The notes under the pieces were generated by a model that did no database searches, was not told the DNA's origin, and worked only from the letters and a program-made list of their open reading frames with translations. Below, one piece after another: positions 25,000 to 39,115 of a stretch of DNA of 64,000 nt. Every line of letters starts with the position of its first letter. The stretch's first letter is position 1. A program made the translations under genes and the position numbers. This stretch comes from Sycobia sp. Sy_11. Taxonomy: Eukaryota > Arthropoda > Insecta > Hymenoptera > Epichrysomallidae. The DNA lies in assembly GCA_018907035.1 (NCBI GenBank), contig JACCIC010000063.1, positions 723,501-787,500 on the forward strand, read 5' to 3'.

Positions 25000-25960
25000 C
25001 ATATCATCCAGCCCATTTCCATTTCAAAATATCGCCCGCCCAAATTCTTCGGCGTCAGATCAAAGTTAACGTCCAAAATGTCTCGAAATTGACCATAAGC
25101 CATACATAGGATTAATCTCATGAAACCGCCCACCCCCCCCCTTTCAACGCTGCCGCAGTCCGCTCGTTTCTTCCAGATTTCCCTATATAAATCGCATTTA
25201 GTATGTATCGCGATACCGAACGCGAACGCGTTCGCGGAAAATAAATCTCTCTCGCTGTATGTATAGAAGGCGCACCTCGATCCTGGTGCACCTCGCCTGC
25301 TTATTATCTCGTGTTTATATCCGCGCAACTGTTCCCTTTTTCGCCAGCCCCGCGTCTCGTTGTAATCGTCGCGATTGTTGCCAGCCCCGCAATCCACGCC
25401 GGGGCAATTTCCCCGGCCGCGGACCGCTGCAGCATAAGCCCGCGGTCGACGCCCGCTCCGCGGAATATCATTACGCATAAACGCGCGATTCGCGAGCGCG
25501 CTCGCTCGCCAACTGACGTCACGAGAAACGCTCTGGCGCGAGAGAAAGCGCCGACGGCGTGAAGCGCGTGTACATAGCGCATTGCCTTTGCGAGCGAGGG
25601 AGAGGGAGAGCGAGAGAGAGAGAGAGCGAGGGCGATGCATCGCGCGGTATCGAAATTCGGGCCGCGTTTACGCGCTCTCCTTTGGCCGGGGATGAACGCG
25701 GAAAATCGAGAGTGCGCGGCCCTGTATATAATGAACGCATTGATCCGAGGGCGAGAATTCGCAATCGCTTGCGCAAGAACCTTTACAAGAATCGCCGCAT
25801 CGGGAGGACAAAACTGCGGAATGTCGATGGTTTTGGCGAGCTCGCGGTAAATGCTTCGGCGGCGAGCATACGTATACGCCAATGAAACTAGCGAGGATTT
25901 CGGTGGCACTTGCGTGACCGGGAATCAAACGTTACAGTTAGTGCTCTGGATCGTTTCCCT
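25000..25960. other. Strong CpG island, candidate regulatory region
   Basis: The 25.2-25.9 kb core is dense in CG dinucleotides. Four or more long frames overlap on both strands (up to 213 codons, 24,999-25,640 minus), which cannot all be real. All are Arg/Ala/Ser-rich, and none shows a domain, signal peptide or membrane segment. A gene promoter or non-coding exon is possible. Confidence 0.5.
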
Positions 25961-27029
25961 AATAGAGCACGTGTTCAATGATAATGCGTTTCCGGAACTC
26001 GCTAGGTTTGTGTATGGCACTACTACATATGGCGAACCATTCCGTTATTTCTCAAAATTTATATTACCGAATGTCTTTACCAATGGTTCGGACAATTAAC
26101 GTGCTTAACCAATACATAATTTTGATGACGATCTTTTCCGTAAATGTTTTTCTTTAGTGCTGTTTTGCTAAGACATTGATTATTTATTCGCAATGAACGG
26201 TACAATAGATATAAAAATTATTTTAGTAATATAAGAATTTGATTAAATCGACATTATAATATAACTTTTAATATTACGTTTAATTTCAGTATCGCATTTT
26301 CTGATAATCGGAGATTTTTAGTAGATATAACAAGCATTTGAAATGTAATAGTTGTTTATTTCAATGAGCTTGTTTATCATTGTAGTTAAATTTTATTAAA
26401 ATGAAAAGAATGATTATTTAATATTAGGTCTTTCTGGATATGTATTTAATGAATGTATTTAATATTGCGCAGTCATATATGCACATGCACATTCATATTG
26501 CTCATTCTTTTAATTAATTATTTTTCTGTTTGAATAATCTATTAGAACTACACTTCGCTTTTACATATAACATGAGCATTATCATACGTTTTCGTTACTC
26601 TTTTTACCAATTTAGCATAGTTTGTTAACTGTTAACTTAATTATTAATACTATTATTAAAAAGTATATTGTAAAATATTATATTAGTTTATTAATAATGT
26701 AATTAACATTATTAACGAAAAAATTGTTATTTCGGAAATATACTATCAAAATACTTAATATAAATACCTTATTTACTTAAATTGTGAACAGTAAATTAGA
26801 AAATCATTATGATTCTTATGCATTATGTCAATTCTTTCATATTTTCAATAGTTTTAAGGAAATAAAACTGGACTAGTCATTAATTGCCTTGCCAAATTAT
26901 AAAAACTATAACATTGAAGCAGGACGTAAACATGTGGAACATGTTTATTCAACAAGTAAATCCTATACATATCCCAAAAATTTGAATTCAATTTTTACGA
27001 CCATAGTCTGGCACTAGAGTTATTTTTAC

Positions 27030-27030
<1 letters not shown>
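25961..27030. other. AT-rich spacer
   Basis: The first 140 bases still carry an open plus frame (25,851-26,099, 82 codons), but it has no motif. The rest is AT-rich. Confidence 0.45.
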
Positions 27031-27572
<542 letters not shown>

Positions 27573-27778
27573 GCTGTTTTTATTGCTGTCTGTAGTACTA
27601 AACATTCGTAGAGAATGTGGAACAGGGATTAGAAGTTTCTCCACAGAAACGGCAACTCGGTTCAGGTGCTACGGCGATCTACCGTGAATAATTAAAATCT
27701 CCCTAATTAGTGACAGCTCATTCCTGTTTAATTTTATATAATTTTCTTTGATTTTCTTCCTTTGGTCTACTCTTTTAG

Positions 27779-27782
<4 letters not shown>

Positions 27783-27831
<49 letters not shown>
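27783..27831. repeat. (TA)n microsatellite
   Basis: About 24 uninterrupted TA units. Confidence 0.97.
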
Positions 27832-27833
<2 letters not shown>

Positions 27834-28450
27834 ATAAGCGTTTTATGGCTCAACAACAGTCATTATACGCATTCCACACCATCTGATATTCTATTAACCG
27901 CCACGAATCGAGCGCCGTATAGATATGATCGCGTAGATGTTAGAAATTCATTTTATCACTATTTTCATCTCTTAATAATACACGCCGATTCGTGCAATTT
28001 TTGATTTAAACCTTTTCCCGATAACGTTATTTACATTGTTTCACGATCGCTCACGATGTTTGGTTAAAAAAATGTTCAAACTTGAACCAAATAATGTAAT
28101 TAGAAATTATAGTTGGGAACATCTAAGGTTCATTCCTCTAAGAGATGAAAAAGTTTTTATTAACAATTACAAATAAGCAGCTATTACAATCTTTTGGAAT
28201 CCTTCTGAAATTGTAATACAGTATATTCGTAAAACTGTTAAACATATTATTATATATTTTATTATTATATATATTATCATATTATTATTATATATATTAC
28301 GAGTATTTTCTACGTTCAAAAGGACTTGTCTTTAAGGGCAATGAAATTTCACGAAAAACCTTTTTTCACAGCTTTGTCATTTCAACCATTTTGAAAATTT
28401 CTCAATTCAAGATTCACGGAAATATTAATCAACCCAAGGAAAAAACCTCT
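27832..28450. other. AT-rich spacer
   Basis: No recognisable gene. Short ATTATTATATAT repeats lie at 28,240-28,300. Confidence 0.5.
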
Positions 28451-28559
28451 CTGGACCAACACTTATACAGGCTCTGCATTTGCGCGCCATTACCGCTTTC
28501 ACGTCCTCCTATCCCGAGTCGAATGGCATCGCCTGAAAAAATCCATAATATCTGCACGC

Positions 28560-28609
<50 letters not shown>

Positions 28610-29080
28610 GAGGGCCGAATGATGCATAGCCCCATCCGTTACTCCGGGGATATGAAGCTCATATGCGTTTGGCGAAGACGCGGCGCGGCGACTCGGGCGA
28701 CGCGTGCGCCTGCAGAGACACACGCGGCAGCTGGAAAACTTCGAGATCGAGCACTTATACAGGCGTCATCTGCGATATACAAAAATTCCGTTCGACGGTG
28801 TCATGTGCTCGGCGAATTTTGCGCGTCGCGTCTACGGTGCTAATTTCATGAAGGGGGAAGTGTTCCTGCCTAAAAGACGCGATTACGCGAAGATTAGTCC
28901 ATGGCGTATGCCTCGGATTAACGACTTGCACGCAAGTATACTCAACGCGTATCGCCATCGGCTGGATTTCGCGCACACCGTTGAAAACGAGATCGGATTC
29001 GCAGACACGAGCGCGATACAAAATATCCCCAATTATATTATGCTCTCGAACTATTTACGCAGCCTCGTATTAGTTTAGAG
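28450..29080. other. GC/CpG-rich island split by a (TG)n tract
   Basis: CpG-rich. The plus-strand frame at 28,704-29,078 (124 codons) is the least repetitive frame in the window, but an opposite-strand frame of 88 codons overlaps it and I recognise no family. It could be an exon or chance. Confidence 0.4.
28563..28605. repeat. (TG)n microsatellite
   Basis: About 21 TG units. Confidence 0.97.
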
Positions 29081-29091
29081 TTGCACTCTGC

Positions 29092-29094
<3 letters not shown>

Positions 29095-29137
<43 letters not shown>
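29095..29137. repeat. (TA)n microsatellite
   Basis: About 21 TA units. Confidence 0.97.
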
Positions 29138-29140
<3 letters not shown>

Positions 29141-31970
29141 ATGCTTTTTGCGGAAAGGGATTACGGAAATCTTATATACGAAGGCCGGTTATTATTCATC
29201 TGAAATTATTTACTGTGCTCGCATTGACTGTTAATGAGGGAGGATTTGTAATGCCATTCCTTTCTCCCACTGAAGCTCAAGTTTATGATGTAGTATATAA
29301 ATGCATATTTACGAGAAGTTTTTCTTAGGCCACGGTTAAAGCGAGCAATACTCGGTGAATATTTATGGGCCAAAAAGAACCCCCCCCTCCCAACACAATC
29401 TCGTGAACCATGATAATGATATCAACATGTGCTTAACGTGATTTCCGTTACTTCGATCGACTATACCCCATGATACGCGTTTTAATATTAAATCTATACG
29501 TATTTACTCCAGTAATGCGATCTCCAGCTAAACGCCTCTCCTAATAAAAGTGAACGCTTATAAGTAACGATATTTCCATAAATATAAAAAAACTTTTTAA
29601 TATTATACTCGTTCCAATTTATCTTCCGTACTACCTCTATCTCATTCTCTCCCTAACCCTCTTCGAATTAAATATAAATATATTACTTATCAAATTAATT
29701 TGAAATGAAACCGGAACTATTACTCTCGTACATACATTTGACGAAAATGCGATTTATGAATTCCAGTATTTCAGTTTTAAAACTCGTTATTGCGAATCGA
29801 TATTTCTAAGTAATTCTGGAAACATGTGCGCAAACTTCCAATAAAAGTCGTATAGTTTCGCGCATTTGACGGTGAAATACAAATAGAGAAAAAGTACTAG
29901 ACAAATACAAAAATGGAAGATAACTACGTTACTTTCTGTTTCTTGAATTAAATTCTCCTGGTACAACATTCACTGTCGACCGTTGTCTTTAGAAAGCAAT
30001 ACGCGGCTCGGAAATTGGAATATCTGATTCGTTGAGCAATTGAATTTAAATTATCACTTTTTCCGAAGAATTGTAAAAAAAGCCCAGAATTCTAAATTTA
30101 ATCAAATAATATATTTCGTAGCTGAAATTAAAACTATTTCATTGAGAACAAGCTTCAAATTTCCAATTATAAATATATGTATTTTCATTAATTTTCGGAA
30201 ATTCTAGAAAGATAAATCGGCGAAGCATCTGCTAAAATTAATTATCGTCTAATTTCTGAGATAAAGATATAGGCTTCAATCTAATTACCATTAAATTAAC
30301 TATGTCTTCCGTAATAAAATAAAATAGATTGTCATTCGAAGAACATGACGAAATATTTACTTTTTTAGCAGTGAATACGTTATATTTTACTCTTTACTCT
30401 AACATTATCCGCTGATCAGCGTTGAGCAATTTTAATGAGACATTTCGATGAAAGTTGACGCGACTTTCTGATTTTGGAAAGAAAAAAGTTTAACGTCGAA
30501 AATTTTTATCGTGGACGAGTAAAATAGCAGTTCCCTAAAGTATTAAATTAAATTGAAATTTTTTAATTAAAACTAGTTCTTTAGGAAACTGAATTAATTG
30601 GATCGACCCCTAAATTTTGTTGAAATCCTTTAAAATTTTAATTATCAGAGCTTGGTGTTCTCCGCAAAATCATTACATATAAGTATCAAATAATTTTCGA
30701 AGCAGAAATGCGTGAAAGTACGGCAATGTCAAATTAAACTGCCGGAAAAAAATTTATCCCGTAAATCCGAGCAAGGCAGATTCAAAGGCTCAATCTTTGT
30801 CGTTTTTCTCCTTTTCATGTCGAGCCAGAAATCCTCTCAACTGTACAAAACTCCCGGAAATGAAACTGTGCTTCAGGCGAATGATCCGTCACTTTTAAGA
30901 CGCGGCGGCATTTTCAAAAAAAGCACCAGCTACGATTTCAATAACAATAATCTTGTTCAAAAATCAATTAAATCGCGTCGAAACGTTCGACTTAAAGCGA
31001 TTAAATCCAGATAGATCGTTACACTTCGTTTTGTCATTGTAACGAATCAATCTTCTCGTAGGAGACTTATTGTGCTCTCGTTTCGATAGCTAACAGATGC
31101 GTATATGGATATACAAGGAGACACCGCATAAAAACCTTATAGATTTCCCTTATCAAAGAAAAGAAGTATAAAATTTAAGAAATAATGACCGTCAAAAATA
31201 GTCTCAATCACACGTATAATATTCAATCGTATACTCAGCAAAATAATTAGGCACCAGTTGCTCAGATTACAAATTTTTAACGCTTGCGTTCCATGCTTTT
31301 ATGCTCGTAGGAGGAACGTCTACACAATCATGAGGAAACTTTTTCGAAAATTTTCAGCGTTAATCGAGGACAATGTAGAAATTAAAGGATTGAGAGTTGA
31401 GAATCTGGGGCAATGATCTATAGAAATCTTCGAAATCAGGATTAACTTTATTTACGTGTAGGTTGCAAGGAATTTTGTGAAATTTAGTGAAATTTTGTGT
31501 TGACTTCTTTAGAATATTAAAAATTCATTCGAATTTCATAATAATGAGCATTGTGATTCTTTTTTTATTTGAATTTATAAGTTTGCCGCAGGTTGTACTA
31601 ACTGTAAATAATTAAAAGTTATACATGTTCAGAATAACAAAATAGAAGCTGGTGTTTCGAAAGAAACAGAATTTCGTCAGGTTCACAGGCAATTGGATGT
31701 ATGTTTGAAACTTGAACTCACGGAAGAGAAAGAATGACGGATTGATTAACATGGAACACTCATTTGATTTACCGACATCATTTTATTTAAGTTATTTACT
31801 TATTTAGCAAATATTTGGCCATTTAAACTGGTATACTGTGCTCAATATTACACTCGTTGAATGGGCACTTATAATTAGCACAACTACACGAAGAATGCAT
31901 TTTATTTACTATTCCTTATCAGTTCTATATGCGTTCATAAATTATTTACTACTGTAGTTTTTCTCACTCT

Positions 31971-31972
<2 letters not shown>
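29138..31972. other. AT-rich spacer
   Basis: No recognisable gene. A plus frame at 30,712-31,014 (100 codons) is Lys/Ser/Arg-rich without motif. I do not call it. Confidence 0.5.

Positions 31973-32019
<47 letters not shown>
31973..32019. repeat. (TA)n microsatellite
   Basis: About 23 TA units. Confidence 0.97.
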
Positions 32020-32020
<1 letters not shown>

Positions 32021-33540
32021 GAGGCTAACAAATATCTTTCTCTAAAGAATTTAATGATAGGAGAAGCAGTGTGGGGTAGGTGTGCCGAAAACCCGTTAAG
32101 TTTTAGTATATACATGCTTAGGTAAGGATTCTAAACTAGAAAAAAGGCGCAAATCGAGTTTCAATTGACACGATTCGCACAATATGCACGGTGACGGATC
32201 GAATAATTGTTGTTAGTGAATAATATATTCACCTCTATTGTCCCGTACCGTATTCTTCGCATATACACCATTCCAAATATGTATTCTATATGATCAGTAA
32301 TTTTTTTTTCATTATGTGTATAAAAATGTATTAATTAATGAGATTCTGATTTGCACATTTCTTAATGTAAGTTTTCGCTTCCTCTCAATTCGCAATTCTA
32401 AAATTATAACTCGTAGGGGCACCTATTTTTAATCTTTTGACCTCTCATTGTGTTAACTTTACTCCGAGACTTATACATTGATTTTTATCACATTGTATAC
32501 ATAATTGCGTTGCAAAGCATAAATGAAACGGGTCATTCGACTGCATGTGACACATATTACTTTAATACCGATAGAAATTATAAAATTAAATGTTAGAAAT
32601 GCCCTATACATTACGCTATAAACTTGTTCCAAAAGAGAAATAGATGACTTTAATAAACAGACAAAGTAAGATCAAAGTAAGATAATTTTATCGTATTAAA
32701 TGCAATAGACTGTCAGTCACTATCTATAAAATGACTTTCAAAAAATTTAAAAGATGATTGTTAAAATCCTAATGAGCCAATAGAATTTAAACATAACTTA
32801 ATGCATTGTTATGTTTAGTTTTATCACTTTCGTTCTCACAAAATCTGAAATATTAAAGTTTAATTTCTTTATATTTTATGATTTTCAATAAGAAGTACTA
32901 AGAGATATTAAACAATATAGTTAAATAATTATTATTTATTATTGGCGTATGTAACCTAATGCAAATATGTCCTCGGAGAGTTTCATTTTTGAATCACGAG
33001 GTTATCACATAGCGAAACAAAGCAGACAAGAGTAATTTTATTCATAGAAAGAATGTTCTTTATCATTTTCTCGAAAAATTAATATAAATTTTTGGTGAGC
33101 AATGCAAATAGTCTGCTATTTTCAAGAGCAAAATGTGTCGCATCCGTAAAAAAACGAATTGAAAAAACCGTTGCCGTGGACAGGTGACATTAAATACGTG
33201 ATGTTAAAAAATAAATGTTTGAGTTACCTACCCAGTTGGGCACTAAATTTTTTTCGCCAATTTAACTAACAATATTTCAGCATATTTCTATATCTACAGA
33301 TCATTGTATTAGGATTTATTTTTAAATCAATAATATTCTAGAATCTGTGTTAAATGAGTTGACAAATAAAATCAAAATTGTTTGTCCAAATTTAAGAATC
33401 TGTTATGATCGATACAGTTTTCTACACATTCGACAAGTACAGAGAATCTGGAATATTCGGTTAAAAACCAATATCCTTCAAGATGTTTTTGGTTTATCGA
33501 CAAAAAGCTGTTTTAGCATAATTAAACTGTCAACATTGAC
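32020..33540. other. AT-rich spacer
   Basis: No recognisable gene or repeat. Confidence 0.5.
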
Positions 33541-33934
33541 ACTGCACTCGTTCATCCCTAGCGCCAATAAACGCAGGAAGAGACAAGCCGAACAAATCCC
33601 GGACGACTCGCGCTATATTTACTAAAAGTAAATATGTGCCCCGGCGTGTGCGCGCGCGCTCGCAACAAGGGAAACCGAGAGAGGAGGGTAGGGGAGAGGT
33701 CGTGTAGAAAATCGATACCGGACAGAGGCGGAAAAAGCAGCATATAGACGCCCGGTGACGCGACGCAGCTCACGCTCGGGAGGATCGGAGGAGGGTCCGA
33801 TATCGCGTGGCCCCGTATGTTTTATTAGACGGAGAAGAGAGCCGGGGGCACGTTTATTAAGGTCCTAACGGTTTCGAGGTCGATTTCCCCGACTTGAGCA
33901 CGTTTATACATACATACATACATACATATATATA

Positions 33935-33998
<64 letters not shown>

Positions 33999-34250
33999 CA
34001 CGATAGCGGAGAAGTGACTCCGCGAGACTGGATCAGTGAATTCCGTCTGATAGGGCTTGACGCACTCGCTCGGCCGAACGAGGGGGGGGGGTGCTTTAGA
34101 CGCCTCAGATCCGCGTATATACCGTCTGAAACTACCTCGGAACGGAGATGATATTTATATGTAGAGAAATCGAGGGGTTTATATAGTCGATGTGCCCGCT
34201 AGCGAACGTAGCCACGGGATAAGGTAAAATTATTTTATTGGATATATATT
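33540..34250. other. GC-rich island with embedded (GA)n tract
   Basis: CpG-rich. It holds a (CATA)n run at 33,907-33,928, a (GA)n run and a G run near 34,082-34,090. No frame is supported. Confidence 0.5.
33939..33991. repeat. (GA)n microsatellite
   Basis: About 26 GA units. Such a homopurine mirror tract can form H-DNA and can bind GAGA-type factors. Confidence 0.97.
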
Positions 34251-35824
34251 TTTTCGTCTTGTTTTACCGTTACTATTTAGTCCCGCGCAGCGGAGGAAAA
34301 AAGAAAGAAAGGCCTCGAGCGCTGGAAATAATTTCCATCAACCGGTTTGTCAGTTTTACACTTTCATCTGGAGACGGCGTCAAACATGTCGTTGGGTCGT
34401 AGATGATATGACATCGGTATAAAGTTTTTATGGGCCCATTTGAACGGGTGGATAAATCTTTTACTTGAGCATCGTTGATTGGAAGATGACTTAAATGTAA
34501 ACTGAGATCTAATTTCCCCTTCCCTTTTTTTCGTCGTTTTTTCGCTTTGCAATCTCTTTTATACTTCTGTATGTTTATGGCTATTCGCGTACGAAGGCTC
34601 AGAATGACGTGTCTTTTCTCACCAATGTTTTTTCTGGACATTCTTAATCCTGATATTCTAACATGACACTATTCTTTCCCTATTGCCTCTTAGATCCTTA
34701 AATCCTTTCAGAGGTCGCGTCAACACACGACAAAGCGAATTAGGTAAGGAGATCAAATAAATATAGCCCAAAGCATTTACTCTTCACAAAGAATTGAGTT
34801 TATTTGATAAATAGATTAATTTGTATACATACAATACAAATATGTATCAACACTTCATTTTCTGATACTTGGAGCTACGTCTGAAATGTTATTTAGAATA
34901 TTTCATCCATAAAGCATTATTAAGTTAATATTAAAGTAATTGAATTATTTTCTTCGATACAAAATTAAAATTAAATTAAACCGTGCTTTTTTAATGAGCA
35001 ATTTATTTAATCATAACTAATGATTCCAGTTCTATATAAATGTATAAAAAAACTGTTATGCTCCTTTAGATCTCTTTCATCAAAAATATTAATTAATATT
35101 TCGTTCAACTATTTAACTTTTATGATTGCTTTCTTTCTTTGTTTGACCTAATATTTGAATCGATAGCTCTATATATCAATTATCTGTTAGAAAATATTGA
35201 TACAATTAATCATCGATTGTCACGGATTATTTTTATACGCATTCATCGAAAGCATTCGAATGCAGCCGAGCAGCGAAAGTCAACGTATCCCTCGGAGTCA
35301 TTAATCTTGCTATTCGTTCCAATCACGGAAACTTTTCCTCCTTTTTCTGGCTCTTTATTTACCTTTATCTTATCATCTTACTCTTCTTGTGCTTCTTCGC
35401 TCATTTTTTCAGCTCCAATAAATTTCTTGACGTCGATTATAATGAACATTTAATAAAAAATTATTATTTCATAAATCCAAATATCACTCGTTGTCTATTA
35501 ATAATATATTCAGTAATGATTAAGTTATTTGATACGAGTGATGTTCTTTTTAATGAGACTATACAATAATTATAAAGATTTTACAAGAAGTAAATAACTA
35601 ATTAACCATTTCTTACTTAAAATAATTTTTAGTTACGAATAAACATATTATTATGTTTATTATATATCCTTGATAACCGTATTATTATGCATTAAATATT
35701 ATCCTACTGTAATCTAATAATAATTTTTCTTTCCGGGTGAGTATCATTTTCCCGAACATCATTTCCTAGCTGTAATCACGTGTGCAAGAGATTTTTGAAA
35801 TTACTAACTACATCTGCGAAGTTT

Positions 35825-35826
<2 letters not shown>
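34251..35826. other. AT-rich spacer
   Basis: No recognisable gene. The minus-strand frame at 34,273-34,641 (122 codons) has no motif. Confidence 0.5.
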
Positions 35827-35917
<91 letters not shown>

Positions 35918-35929
35918 CGCGTGTGTGTG
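35827..35929. repeat. Composite (AT)n-(GT)n-(GC)n-(GT)n tract
   Basis: About 100 bp of nearly unbroken purine-pyrimidine alternation: AT to 35,870, GT to about 35,908, GC to about 35,921, then GT. It joins a melting-prone TA tract to a Z-DNA-prone GT/GC tract. Confidence 0.97.
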
Positions 35930-38707
35930 GCAACTGAAGATCTACACAAGTAAACTACTATAAGTAATATAAGAATTGAATGATAATTCAAAGTTACAGT
36001 CTATAAATTTTAAGGTAATTTAATATGAAGTAGTCAAAAACACGTAGAAAATTATCAAATAACTTTCCAACAAATTATTCACATAATCAAAATAAAAAAT
36101 ATTGAATAAATTTAAATTTAGAACTCCTACATTTACAGTATAGTAAAGCACCAGCATTTGCAAAGTTTCAGTATTCGATATTCTATCAAGCATATATCAA
36201 TTGAAACCAAAGAAGGAATAATTCAACGCGATTCATTCGATTTCATTTTCATACATCAAAGAAATCTTGTAGAATCCCCAATGTTATTGAAATTTTCAGT
36301 TTAATGAACCGCGTTACGAGAGACGTTAAATTAAACCCCTATGGTTGCATTAAAAGTACGCATTCGTAAATTCGAAATAACCCCCATCGGACAAAGAGGC
36401 GCAGTGGTCGAACGTAATTCAGTCATCGAGCTTTATTGGAAGTCTCGTTCACTTGGGTATACACATGCATACACATACATGCACGTGCACGCATATATAT
36501 ATATTGAGGAGAAGACAAAAAAAGATTGCGGCAAAGTGAAAGACAGGCGCGGGAGCCATCGCGGCCGTCGCGCCGGTCATCTGATAATCCAACCATCGGG
36601 GATAAAAAGAGGCGCGTGTAATTTGGCCCACCTGTCGACTAGCCCTAAATAAAGGAAAGGGGTTCGAACTGAAGCGTCTCCGCTTTAATTTTACGAGTTG
36701 TCTGCCGATGTCCGTGGAGCGCAGGACTAAATTTATTCGAATCATCTTTACTTGTCCGAGGCGCAGGTGAGGGATTTTTTTCTCTTACTCTTACACCGGC
36801 CCAATACTTTTAAATTTTAAGCGAAACTTAAAATTTACATTTGCGAATTTCACTCTAATATATGACAATATCACATGTAATGTTGCACAATTGAATAATA
36901 AAATATAGTTTCCTTTCACAGTTTGTGAAATTTTTATCCCAATCGAATTATATGGTAACAAAACATTAATAAATCAATCGATTCATTTGTTTCCATTCTT
37001 TACACTTTCTCAGTTTCCACTTTATACTTTCCATCATACTATGCCTTTCGTAAGTTTTGATAAGTTAAAAGTTTAATTTGCTTTTCTCTCTTTGAATAGA
37101 GCAAAATTTGAAGTTCAGATCGCGTGTTCGTTCTTGTAGGACTATTCAATTCATTGGGTACGAAAAACCATTTGTCAGCGCCGTTCGATTTGAAATATAT
37201 AAATTTATGAGTAGACGAGTGTTTAAATATAATGTTACATATGGCCGAATTAAAAGAAAAAAGAAATATTTTATTTATACTGTATTTATCTACCTTTTCA
37301 GTGTCATAGGCAGAATTTATTATATCTGAAAGTTTCGTCTTTGTAACTAATTTGAGTTTTGTTTCACTATGCAAATTTTGTAATTAGCGCAAAATTAATT
37401 GTCTTTCTTAGACAAACTCATGAGAGAAAAGTTTCATATTTTCATCATTCAGAAAATTGTTGTATAATTTATTCAAGCTTACTTATTCCCAAGCAATTTT
37501 CATTTAAATGTTCGAATTACTATTATGCAGAATACTAATTCGAAATAAATTTAAGCTTTCGAATAGTATTACCAAGTTGAAATAAGATGTACGAATTGAA
37601 AATACGAAATATTTGATCTTCGCATTGAAATTATTACATTCATTCTATTTTTTCTTTTTGTTATAAAATAACAAACTTTTCAGCAATAATTATAAAAATA
37701 GTTTATTGCAATGCAACGTTCATGATACGTCAGCTGCGAAAGTGATTTTTATTTGATAGAGATATTGAGCATAACGATAAAATAAAAATATGAAATATCA
37801 TTGAAATCAAGTTATATTCTTAATTAACAGCAATTGAAATTTATTGGCTTGTAACCAATAGTAATAAAATTTTCTTGTTAAAGCAAGAGATGAAGTATTT
37901 CTTATTTTATGGTCAGAATGACAAAGAGAACATGTGACGGATGCGACGGATTACACAGGGAGAAGGACTTTTATCCCTGTCAAGCCATTCGAACACCTCT
38001 TCGAGAGAAGAAAAATAGTTTTGTGTCATCCCTGTTAGAGTTCAGACCCGGAAATCTTGGGCGAATGAAAAAACAAACGACGTAACAATAAACTTTTCAC
38101 TTTAAATTGCTAAATTAAATCTCATGCAAAAGGTCTATACTACTTAAAGGAAAAATGGAAGACGGAAAGCATAAAAGCATAAACACGAGATAATTACCAG
38201 ATCTATAATATGAACAAAGAGACTTGTAGATTATTTATCTGAAATTGCATTAAATATATAAATTAATATAATATAATATAGATGACATGCAAAATAGATT
38301 GAATAGTATTCTATCAACATCGTAATTATTAAATTATTGTAACCGATCGAAGCTCTTGCGTTCACGCCTAGTAAAAGAGTATTAATTTCTTTTCGCATCA
38401 TCATTGCATCTCACGCTATGAAACCCATTTTCTCTACTACCCGCGTCCAAACTCTGTACTTTAAGAATCCCATCTCTCTAGATAAACTTTTCTATTTCTT
38501 ATCCCTTCCTTCTCTGAAGTTCACTTTTAATAGCAATGAAAAGAAGCGTACGTTGTTTTCCCTCGGCGAATTAAGCCACCCCTGGAATAAGTCTCAGAAA
38601 AGGTATGATCTATCCTCCTTGCGTACACTCGAAACTGCCTTGATTTCGCGTCAATAAATCTTCACTAACGGTTGAAGTACGTGCAGTCTTCGCCGTTTTA
38701 CGATAAC

Positions 38708-38708
<1 letters not shown>
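35930..38708. other. AT-rich spacer with small GC segment at 36.34-36.77 kb
   Basis: The GC segment has overlapping frames on both strands without motif. The rest is AT-rich, with no gene recognised. Confidence 0.5.

Positions 38709-38748
<40 letters not shown>
38709..38748. repeat. (GA)n microsatellite
   Basis: About 20 GA units. Confidence 0.97.
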
Positions 38749-38750
<2 letters not shown>

Positions 38751-38946
38751 GTATGGTTCTTTGTGAAGCAAGCGTTTGGACCGCGAGCCGCTTTCTATTC
38801 CAAAAATTAAGGTACGGTTAATTACGGCCAAATAACAATGACAGGAACTGCCGTTTCTTACTTTTTTTCAAATGTACGTATTTGTTGTCAACACATAAAA
38901 AGACATCTTCACGCATACGCATAAACTTTCTCCATCGCTCTATCTC

Positions 38947-38968
38947 CTCCCTCCCTCCCTCCCTCGCA

Positions 38969-39001
<33 letters not shown>
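38947..39001. repeat. (CCCT)n and (CT)n microsatellite
   Basis: About five CTCC-type units, a short gap, then about 14 CT units. Confidence 0.93.
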
Positions 39002-39076
39002 GAATCGACATAGATATACTACGGTTCCATGCAAACCACGAAGAAGTCCTTTAAACATTTTATCATTTCGAACATA

Positions 39077-39103
39077 CAAGGTCAGATAATTAAGTAACGA
39101 GAC
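39077..39103. repeat. mariner terminal inverted repeat, 3' end of element
   Basis: Shares AGGTCAGA and ATTAAGTAA with the opposite end. The TA at 39,075-39,076 is the presumed target duplication. Confidence 0.85.
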
Positions 39104-39115
39104 AAAATTAAAAAA

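Noticed and set aside
24999..25909. 213- and 201-codon minus-strand frames
   Set aside because: They overlap each other and several plus-strand frames in a CpG island. Arg/Ala/Ser-rich and motif-free, as expected where stop codons are rare.
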